Under the pieces are notes generated by a model. That model was not told where the DNA came from. It worked only from the letters and a program-made list of their open reading frames with translations, and did no database searches. The translations under genes were made by a program, and so were the position numbers. A DNA stretch of 5,105 bases from Verrucomicrobiota bacterium (GTDB taxonomy: Bacteria > Verrucomicrobiota > Verrucomicrobiia > Verrucomicrobiales > DEV007), in contig JAHDIL010000171.1 of NCBI GenBank assembly GCA_020630835.1, forward strand, positions 1-5,105, read 5' to 3'. The first letter of the stretch is position 1. Every line of letters begins with the position of its first letter. Positions 1-5,105 of this stretch are shown here, piece after piece.

Positions 1-2411
1 GCCAGGCAAGCAATGACACAAGCATTGCAACCCGTGCATGTGTTAAGATCAACTGTCATCGCCCACTGGTGATGAACGTCAGGCTTCCACTCATGCCCCG
101 GGATAACGGGAACGATTTTATTCTTTGGCGACTCACCGTCCTTATAGTCAGGGCCGATGTAAGCAGGGACGTTCTCAGGAATATGGCTATCCATGCCCTG
201 TTTCTTAGCGAAATCAGGCTTTTCCTCGAACATCTCCTTCGTGCCTTCTCGGGCGATGGCACGACCCTCCATAGAATAGTGCTCAGCGGTTAACGCTAGC
301 TCATGCTTCTCACCGGTCTTGGTAGCCGTCACCCCAGTCACAACAGACTGGCCTGCGGTCCGCATCATAGGATAGACGTTAAAACCAACGCCCTCGCTAA
401 CAGCCCCATCAGCAAGATCACCGTAGTAACCCACTGCAACAGTTACGCAGTAATCAGCGTGACCGGGTGAAACAAGGATAGGCAGCTCAAGTGAACCAGT
501 TTTCTCAGTTTCAAACGAAACCAGATCACCATCCTTTACCCCGAGTGTCTTCGCTGTGCCTGCCGAAATAAGAGCAGCATTATCCCACGTAAGCTTGGTA
601 ATCGGGTCAGGCGCCTCCTGCAACCATCCGTTATTAGCAAAACGCCCGTCATAGGTAGCAGAACCCGCCACCAACGAGATTTCCAGCGCCTCCGGATGCG
701 GCAGGTCTGGAAGCTTAAATTTAGCGACTCGCCCAGCAAGCGCAGCAGGCTTGGCAGCGACTTCGGGAAGCTGAAACGATGCCGAATAACCATCGCGAAC
801 AATTTCACTCCAGTTTCCAGCGCCCAAGGAGGATGCGCTTTCACGCACCTTGGCAAGCACCGCGTCTTCCCCCGATTCCTCAACCATGAGAGACAACAAA
901 AAAGACTCAACCGAGACACCGCCCCAAAGAGGATTTATCATCGGCTGCTGGACCGAATATCGGCCCGACAACGTTACATTGTCACTCCATGACTCAAGGT
1001 AGTGGGTCGAAGGAACATGCCAGTCGGCTGCACGCGCGGTCATGTTCTGATTCACCCCAAGGTGGATAGTCGTCTCGACCTCAGCAAAGAGCTCAGCAGC
1101 CTTCACGCCGGCGGGAGCATCAAAGAGGAAATCACCCTCACTAAGGACGATCAAAGTCTTTACCTCGCCAGCGCTAATGGATTTGTTCAGCGCTCGGATC
1201 GAGCGAGTGGGCACAACATCGTGTCGATAGGCTTTGATAAACTTGCCGTCAGCTCCGAGCGCACGGTTGACACCTGCCACCAAAGCGTGGACAACATCCG
1301 CTTGGCGGCTTCCCGCAACAACGACGGACTCTCCAGCACTGGCAACAAAGTCAGCAGCACACTCTTTAATCCATTTTGTGTTGTAGACACCCTTGACGAG
1401 CTTCTTCACTATCGGCTGAGCCAGGGCGGCAAGCTCTTGATCTCCAGTAGCTTTCGCTATCTCCGTTGCGATCAAAGCGGCAACCGCAGGCACCTGAGAG
1501 GCAGCCACACGATACCGGTGATCTGACTGACCTCCGGTGAGACTGAAAGCAGACTCCACCATATACAGGCGATTCATCGCCCCCTCTGGGTCGCGACCTT
1601 TAGCAAATTCCGCAGAGGCTAAATCCCCAACGACTTCCTGATCAAGAAAATCACAAGCCAGCGAAAGAATCTTCCTAGCCCCTTTCAGAGAGACATTTGG
1701 GATGCCTCCTTGACCGTATACCGCTTCCCACGCGAGGGAACGACCCGCAGGCTCGAGCGCCTCATAGCTGTAGAGCGCTAGCCCTGGCTTGGCAGCAGCA
1801 AGGTCACGCAACAACCGATTACGCACCGGACTCGTCGTCGGCGACAGGAGAACCGCCACACCGGAACCATCCTTTTGATCGCGAAGTGCTGTAAGAACAT
1901 CATCGAAGGCAACGCCGGTGGTCGGCGCTCCCGACTGGAGATAGCCGCGAGACCGCTCCTGATCATAAAGATTCAAAATTGAAGCCTGCGTGAACGCAGA
2001 GGAACCTCCGTTCGCATCAGGGTGCAGACGATTACCATCGACCTTTGTGGGGCGCCCTTCATAGGTTGTCACCACCAGCGGCTCGCCACCTAAGCCCCCA
2101 AGACGCGGCTTAACAGTCGAATAATAGAGCGCGCGCCCGGGGACAATCCATTCCACGTGCTCGTTAAAGGGGACAAGATTACGAACAGGACGGCTACAAG
2201 CGACCCCAAAACCGGCTAACGCCGTGGAGGCACCCATGAGCTTCATGAAACTGCGGCGGGAATCCCCATCCATCTCTACCTCCGCAGCACCCTGCGGAAA
2301 CTCGCGAGCCAACCACTCATCAAACTCAGGATTACCCTCGAGTTCATTGAGGCTGCGCCATTGCTTACGGGAAGAAGGCTGTTCTTCAGGATGAGTCCAC
2401 TTACGCTTCAT
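1..2411 (-). CDS. actB: Alternative Complex III subunit ActB (Mo-oxidoreductase-like/Fe-S fusion), 3' end missing
   Basis: Periplasmic iron-sulfur subunit of the quinol:cytochrome c oxidoreductase ACIII. I translated it by hand from the ATG at 2411: 803 uninterrupted codons run to the window edge. Residues 17-40 (QWRSLNELEGNPEF, then the EWLAREFP stretch) and SRRSFMKLMG at 51-60 form the extended Tat signal typical of this family. A hydrophobic stretch and Cys72 (GVACS, lipobox-like) follow. Residues ~80-690 resemble a molybdopterin oxidoreductase, but the N-terminal Fe-S cysteines of catalytic enzymes are absent (HPDANGGSSAF at 130-140). Family landmarks are WHVPSTHYLESW (464-475), NNGWLQEAPDPITKLTWDNAA (593-613) and GFNVYP (676-681). 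The ferredoxin-like part begins with CTGCNACVIAC, Cys 792, 795, 798 and 802. Full proteins are roughly 1,000 residues, so about a fifth is missing. It is known from the family that this Mo-like domain carries no Mo cofactor. The start lies 46 nt after the actA stop, without a clear Shine-Dalgarno. Confidence 0.95.
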   Translation of the reverse strand, partial: MKRKWTHPEEQPSSRKQWRSLNELEGNPEFDEWLAREFPQGAAEVEMDGDSRRSFMKLMGASTALAGFGVACSRPVRNLVPFNEHVEWIVPGRALYYSTVKPRLGGLGGEPLVVTTYEGRPTKVDGNRLHPDANGGSSAFTQASILNLYDQERSRGYLQSGAPTTGVAFDDVLTALRDQKDGSGVAVLLSPTTSPVRNRLLRDLAAAKPGLALYSYEALEPAGRSLAWEAVYGQGGIPNVSLKGARKILSLACDFLDQEVVGDLASAEFAKGRDPEGAMNRLYMVESAFSLTGGQSDHRYRVAASQVPAVAALIATEIAKATGDQELAALAQPIVKKLVKGVYNTKWIKECAADFVASAGESVVVAGSRQADVVHALVAGVNRALGADGKFIKAYRHDVVPTRSIRALNKSISAGEVKTLIVLSEGDFLFDAPAGVKAAELFAEVETTIHLGVNQNMTARAADWHVPSTHYLESWSDNVTLSGRYSVQQPMINPLWGGVSVESFLLSLMVEESGEDAVLAKVRESASSLGAGNWSEIVRDGYSASFQLPEVAAKPAALAGRVAKFKLPDLPHPEALEISLVAGSATYDGRFANNGWLQEAPDPITKLTWDNAALISAGTAKTLGVKDGDLVSFETEKTGSLELPILVSPGHADYCVTVAVGYYGDLADGAVSEGVGFNVYPMMRTAGQSVVTGVTATKTGEKHELALTAEHYSMEGRAIAREGTKEMFEEKPDFAKKQGMDSHIPENVPAYIGPDYKDGESPKNKIVPVIPGHEWKPDVHHQWAMTVDLNTCTGCNACVIACL

Positions 2412-2457
2412 GGAAGAGAAATTCGTTGAGGGTCAGAATAAAGCTGAGCAAGGAGGT

Positions 2458-3219
2458 TTAATGGTGACATGCCGCGCATTGCTGAGGAGGATTGACCCCC
2501 CAAACTCTTTGCAAATGGGCCCCTACAAGTTCCTGCGACCACTCCTCGCCAGCATCAGCCGCTTTCAATTCTTGAGCGGGCTTGCCTGACTTTTCGGCAA
2601 GATAGGCATAGAAATCGTCTTGGCCTAAATCATCCGCCGACCACCCAAGATTGGTCACCTGCTCTACTGGCCGCAAGGCTTTCTCCGGATTGCGGTGGCA
2701 GTCTAGGCAAAAACTCATGCTCAAGGACTTAGCATGATAAACAACAGGCATTTCATCGACCCGCCCGTGGCACTCGACGCAACTCACCCCACGGTTCACA
2801 TGCGCAGAGTGGTTAAAATAGGCGTAATCCGGAGTCTCGTGGATCTGCACCCACTCGATCGGATCGCCCGTGTAGCCCTCGTAACTCTCGTCCATGGCTG
2901 CGCGCAGAGGCTCCAATTTCGGGGAATCAGACTTTACCTTACCAGGGCCGTGACAGTTCCAACAGACTTGGGCTGCCGGAAGATTAGAATGGGCGGATTC
3001 TTCGACAAAGCTGTGGCAATAACGACAATCCATCGCCAATTTCCCGGCATGGAGACTGTGATCGAACGGGATAGGCTGCTGAGGCATGTAGCCGACACGT
3101 GTATGTTTCGGCGTCCAAGAATACCACGCAACCGCCACCACACAAGTCGCTAAGGCACCTGCGCAGATGGCGATCTTAATAGCCAGAGTATTGGTCCAAC
3201 GGGGAAATAAATTGCCCAT
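2458..3219 (-). CDS. actA: Alternative Complex III subunit ActA, membrane-anchored pentaheme cytochrome c
   Basis: Multiheme cytochrome c of ACIII, 253 residues. It relays electrons on the periplasmic side from the ActB iron-sulfur clusters toward cytochrome c or an oxidase. There are five CXXCH heme-binding motifs: CRYCH 65-69, CWNCH 86-90, CVECH 147-151, CLDCH 171-175 and CAACH 248-252. This is the heme count expected of ActA. Residues ~12-32 are a single hydrophobic helix that would be an uncleaved anchor. Candidate distal heme ligands are His54, His57, His77, His137, His140, His162 and His235. The stretch PIPFDHSLHAGKLAMDCRYC is characteristic of the family. It is the first gene of the act operon, with actB 46 nt downstream. 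The ATG at 3219 is chosen because it gives a short basic N-terminus followed directly by the anchor helix. No strong Shine-Dalgarno precedes it. The palindrome at 3250-3275 lies just upstream and may control it. Other pentaheme or NrfH-type cytochromes are excluded by the adjacent actB. Confidence 0.96.
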   Translation of the reverse strand: MGNLFPRWTNTLAIKIAICAGALATCVVAVAWYSWTPKHTRVGYMPQQPIPFDHSLHAGKLAMDCRYCHSFVEESAHSNLPAAQVCWNCHGPGKVKSDSPKLEPLRAAMDESYEGYTGDPIEWVQIHETPDYAYFNHSAHVNRGVSCVECHGRVDEMPVVYHAKSLSMSFCLDCHRNPEKALRPVEQVTNLGWSADDLGQDDFYAYLAEKSGKPAQELKAADAGEEWSQELVGAHLQRVWGVNPPQQCAACHH

Positions 3220-3242
3220 AATTCGCTCGGGAAAAGGAGCGA

Positions 3243-3271
3243 CAGATACACGCTTGTGAAAAATTTCACAA
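3243..3271 (-). promoter_or_regulatory. Weak candidate promoter for actAB
   Basis: On the minus strand, TTGTGA (3271-3266, 4 of 6 matches to the -35 consensus) is followed 17 nt later by TATCTG (3248-3243, 3 of 6 matches to -10). A-rich tracts lie upstream at about 3275-3297 and could act as an UP element. This would place the transcript start near 3236, about 16 nt before the actA start codon. The -35 box lies inside the palindrome at 3250-3275, so a protein bound there would compete with polymerase. The spacing is good but the -10 match is poor, and Verrucomicrobiota promoter consensus is not well known to me, so this is only a suggestion. Confidence 0.22.
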
Positions 3272-3275
3272 GCGT
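3250..3275. promoter_or_regulatory. Palindromic operator candidate, CRP/FNR-family type, upstream of actA
   Basis: Two perfect 12-base arms, ACGCTTGTGAAA and its reverse complement, flank a 2-base centre. Within them is TGTGA-N6-TCACA (3255-3259 and 3266-3270), which is exactly the two half-sites of the consensus for the cAMP receptor protein (CRP) family. The centre lies about 43 bp upstream of the actA start codon, and no other gene start is nearby. Control of a respiratory complex by a CRP/FNR-type regulator would make biological sense. This is inference: the regulator is not in the window, and the same sequence can instead be read as a terminator hairpin. Confidence 0.42.
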
Positions 3276-3280
3276 TTTTT
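3250..3280 (+). terminator. Possible intrinsic terminator reading on the plus strand
   Basis: The palindrome can fold as a hairpin of about 9-10 bp with a small AT-rich loop. On the plus strand it is followed directly by T6 (3275-3280), giving the shape of a Rho-independent terminator. On the minus strand, where all the genes are, the hairpin is followed by TGTATCTG with no T-run. It is therefore not a normal terminator for the pseudopilin genes. It could stop antisense transcription leaving the act genes, or the T-run may be chance beside an operator. Confidence 0.3.
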
Positions 3281-3421
3281 GAAAAGTTTTTGGAGGAGGC
3301 AATCTACTCAGCAAAACATCGTTTTTCGCACGATTCTGCCGGGTAAATCAACACCGCTGAGAGCACGAATGGGAAGCTGTTGCAGAAAAGTGCCTCAGCA
3401 AATAATTGGGCGCCCCCGAAG

Positions 3422-4132
3422 TCACGGCAAGGGCTCGAAAACCTGCAAAGACCCGTTTAAAGGGTTGATCTGCACCGTGAAGAAATCTCTAAGCTGCGCA
3501 GCAGGGGCCACCGCACTCGCCTCATCACTGACTAACGTTATGTGGTAAGTGTCCTGAACGTTCGAATCCACGGCAAAGTTTGTTCCTCCATTTGAGGTAA
3601 AGCGAAAGGCTACGTAGGTAACAGGCTGCGGAGCCCCTGCAACCAACTCTAGATCAACGGTGTCTTGGGTTGGCCCGACCCGCCCAGACTCGCGATTCCG
3701 CCGGTCATTTGTCGCAAGACCAGCAAAGTTCACTATCGATGAGAGCTGTGTATTGACCATGATACCGTCTGAAAAATTAATACGTCTCTGGACGGGGACC
3801 ATACCCGAAGGGTCGTCATTTTGGGCCCCATCTGGCGGGAAGCGAAAAGTCTGATATCCAATATAATTTTTTGAGCTCGCATTATTCACATTCGGGTTCT
3901 CATACAATCGAACCTCCACGTCCGTGCTTAAACTCATGGCCAACTGTCGCGCCTCTCCCAGCGATGAAACAAGAGTGCTTCCATCTTTTTTAAGACTCGC
4001 AGCCCCGAGCAGAGGGGCCAGATGAGGAACCGAAAAGGCCATTACTATCCCCATTACCGCAAGCACAGCTAGGAGTTCGGTGAGGGTAAAACCGGCCCGC
4101 CGTTGTGGTAGTGTGCGCCTCCTATTTTTCAT
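3422..4132 (-). CDS. Prepilin-like protein, Verru_Chthon cassette protein D-like (GspH-type pseudopilin)
   Basis: Small pseudopilin of 236 residues. The leader MKNRRRTLPQRRAG is strongly basic and ends in Gly14. The mature part would begin FTLTELLAVLAVMGIVMAFS, with Glu at +5 and a hydrophobic helix, the standard substrate of prepilin peptidase PilD/GspO. The remainder is a globular domain with GEARQLAMSLSTDVEVRLYE at about 58-77, matching the early 'ARQ-A-S-----VEVR' region of protein D and of GspH/FimT-like minor pseudopilins. It should sit in the inner membrane before assembly into a filament. The frame stays open to a TTG at 4177, with another ATG at 4150. I prefer the ATG at 4132 because GGAGG lies 11 nt upstream and the leader length is then typical. 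It follows the C-like gene by 46 nt (4133-4178), presumably in the same operon. The assignment to D rests on motif memory, and the exact role of the cassette is unknown. Confidence 0.88.
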   Translation of the reverse strand: MKNRRRTLPQRRAGFTLTELLAVLAVMGIVMAFSVPHLAPLLGAASLKKDGSTLVSSLGEARQLAMSLSTDVEVRLYENPNVNNASSKNYIGYQTFRFPPDGAQNDDPSGMVPVQRRINFSDGIMVNTQLSSIVNFAGLATNDRRNRESGRVGPTQDTVDLELVAGAPQPVTYVAFRFTSNGGTNFAVDSNVQDTYHITLVSDEASAVAPAAQLRDFFTVQINPLNGSLQVFEPLP

Positions 4133-4143
4133 TTTTCTTTGGT

Positions 4144-4148
4144 CCTCC
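4144..4148 (-). promoter_or_regulatory. Shine-Dalgarno deciding the start of the protein D-like gene
   Basis: GGAGG on the minus strand ends 11 nt before the ATG at 4132. It is the clearest ribosome binding site in the window and overlaps the last base of the alternative ATG at 4150. That makes 4132 the more likely start. The 4150 start has only a weak GGGA about 8 nt upstream. The spacing of 11 nt is somewhat long, so 4150 is not excluded. Confidence 0.5.
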
Positions 4149-4178
4149 ATAATTTTTCCCACTAGATGGAGCCTCAAC

Positions 4179-5105
4179 TTAGTCCGTCAGGATTGCGCTC
4201 CGAATCTGCACCAATGATGAAAACACCTGATATTGGATTCCCTCTAGATCTAAACTTCCAGCAAGCCCTTCCAGCTCCGTCTCCACGTCTCCCAGACGGG
4301 CAAACTTGACGTCCTCTGGGGTAAACCCGTTCGGAAAAGACTTGTCGCCTGATTCAATAAGCCGAGCATCGGTATCATCAAGAACGAGCATGGTTACTCT
4401 GACGAGCGGGGGCGGATTCAGTTCAGCCTCATAGATAGCGAGCTGCTCTGGCGTCAGAGTTGCTCCTGTAGTTGACAGCTGCTGCCTAAGCCGAACGGCA
4501 CGCAAACCAACATCATAAGCGAGCGCACCTGAATCCGCAGCAGCTCGAATGTCACCATCCTCAATGCGCACCGGCTCTACACCGAATAAAATAACATTCC
4601 TTGCTAGCGGCTGGAGAGAATCATTATGCCGCCTAGGGTTATACCAATCCTCATAAAGTTCGGCATTAGGAGAAGCTCGATTCTGTCCCGTCCCAGGAAA
4701 AACGTCATAGAGCGCATAAGGGGCCGGCCTAAACTCCATAAGCCAATAGCCTTGAGACTGTGCTCCACGGTAAGCTGTCTGGCCGATCCAACTGGGCTCG
4801 TTCAGAGTCCCGGCCCCATGAGCGAGAAAATACCCCCGCGCGCCCGTGTTTTCGCTAAGAGTCCTCCATTCAGCTACATCGCCAAAATTCCCCATAAAAA
4901 ACAGGCCCATCCCAAAAGGGCCGAGCTTTTCAGTCGCCTCGACTTCCTTACTCACATCTGTGAACACTTTGAAATCTAAGTTAACATCAGGAGCAAAGCC
5001 CTTGGGAACAACGCGCCCACCTTCCGATTTTTGAATCAGCGTTGTGTAGGAAGCGGTGTTCGCCGACGCGAGGTTACTTTTGATCGTGTCAAAAGCCTGC
5101 CTAGC
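4179..5105 (-). CDS. Verru_Chthon cassette protein C-like pseudopilin, N-terminus beyond the window
   Basis: The reading frame is open from the window edge to TAA at 4179, 308 residues visible. An internal GTG at 4967 is not the real start, because the frame continues upstream without a stop. The visible part begins ARQAFDTIKSNLASANTASY, which in this family follows an N-terminal prepilin helix, so perhaps 40-60 residues including the prepilin cleavage site are missing. Landmarks are GYWLMEFR (119-126), PLARNVI (166-172), NPPPLVRVTMLVLDD (230-244) and a C-terminal YQVFSSLVQIRSAIL. These are the conserved blocks I associate with protein C, which resembles the larger minor pseudopilin GspJ. Residues ~210-228 (STTGATLTPEQLAIYEAEL) look like a variable polar insert. 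The D-like gene follows after 46 nt. Members A and B of the cassette would be expected upstream, beyond 5105. Function is not established; a role in an extracellular filament or its tip is inferred. Confidence 0.84.
   Translation of the reverse strand, partial: ARQAFDTIKSNLASANTASYTTLIQKSEGGRVVPKGFAPDVNLDFKVFTDVSKEVEATEKLGPFGMGLFFMGNFGDVAEWRTLSENTGARGYFLAHGAGTLNEPSWIGQTAYRGAQSQGYWLMEFRPAPYALYDVFPGTGQNRASPNAELYEDWYNPRRHNDSLQPLARNVILFGVEPVRIEDGDIRAAADSGALAYDVGLRAVRLRQQLSTTGATLTPEQLAIYEAELNPPPLVRVTMLVLDDTDARLIESGDKSFPNGFTPEDVKFARLGDVETELEGLAGSLDLEGIQYQVFSSLVQIRSAILTD

Noticed and set aside
1002..1526. Long open frame of 174 codons on the plus strand
   Set aside because: It lies wholly opposite actB, whose translation matches its family along the same stretch. 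The plus-strand product has no recognisable domain, so it is a shadow frame.
2734..3153. Open frame of 139 codons on the plus strand
   Set aside because: Antisense to the heme-binding part of actA. Its His/Arg-rich product is a by-product of the cytochrome codons.
3318..3334. Small hairpin on the minus strand (ATCGT/ACGAT, 7-base loop) followed by GTTTT, as a terminator for the pseudopilin genes
   Set aside because: The stem is only 5 bp with few G-C pairs and the T-run is short. It would be too weak for a supported terminator call.
3307..3402. Nine-base direct repeat CTCAGCAAA at 3307-3315 and 3394-3402
   Set aside because: A single pair of short repeats 87 bp apart is easily chance, and no mobile-element or operator context supports it.
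4965..4967. GTG at 4967 as the start of the protein C-like gene
   Set aside because: The frame continues upstream to the window edge without a stop, and the upstream residues (ARQAFDTI and onward) match the family, so the true start is outside the window.
4626..4979. Open frame of 117 codons on the plus strand
   Set aside because: Antisense to the conserved blocks of the protein C-like gene, with no recognisable features.

Overview
The window looks like chromosomal DNA of a bacterium of the phylum Verrucomicrobiota. Two independent signs point there. One is a pair of prepilin-like proteins that read as members C and D of the 'Verru_Chthon cassette', a gene set known from that phylum. The other is a neighbouring operon start for Alternative Complex III (ACIII), which is common in that phylum but also occurs elsewhere. 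All four protein genes lie on the minus strand, so transcription runs from high to low coordinates. The outer two genes are cut by the window edges.

Layout in the direction of transcription: (1) 5105-4179, the 3' part of a Verru_Chthon protein C-like pseudopilin, with its N-terminus outside the window. (2) 4132-3422, a complete Verru_Chthon protein D-like pseudopilin with a textbook prepilin leader, starting 46 nt after the stop of C. (3) 3421-3220, a 202-bp gap between the two gene groups. It holds a near-perfect 26-bp palindrome at 3250-3275. The palindrome contains TGTGA-N6-TCACA, the form of a CRP/FNR-family operator, and a weak promoter candidate overlaps it. Read on the plus strand, the same palindrome followed by T6 also looks like an intrinsic terminator. 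(4) 3219-2458, actA, a membrane-anchored pentaheme cytochrome c. (5) 2411-1, actB, a fused molybdopterin-oxidoreductase-like and iron-sulfur subunit with an extended Tat signal. It is cut just after its first visible 4Fe-4S cysteine motif.

ActA and ActB are the periplasmic redox arm of ACIII, which oxidises membrane quinol and passes electrons to cytochrome c or directly to a terminal oxidase. The rest of the operon (actC onward) would lie beyond coordinate 1. The pseudopilins probably belong to a separate transcription unit that encodes parts of a type II secretion/type IV pilus-like filament or its tip. I see no RNA gene, CRISPR array, insertion sequence or phage sequence. No wholly new system is evident. 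The regulatory palindrome and the poorly understood pseudopilin cassette are the parts most worth a second look.
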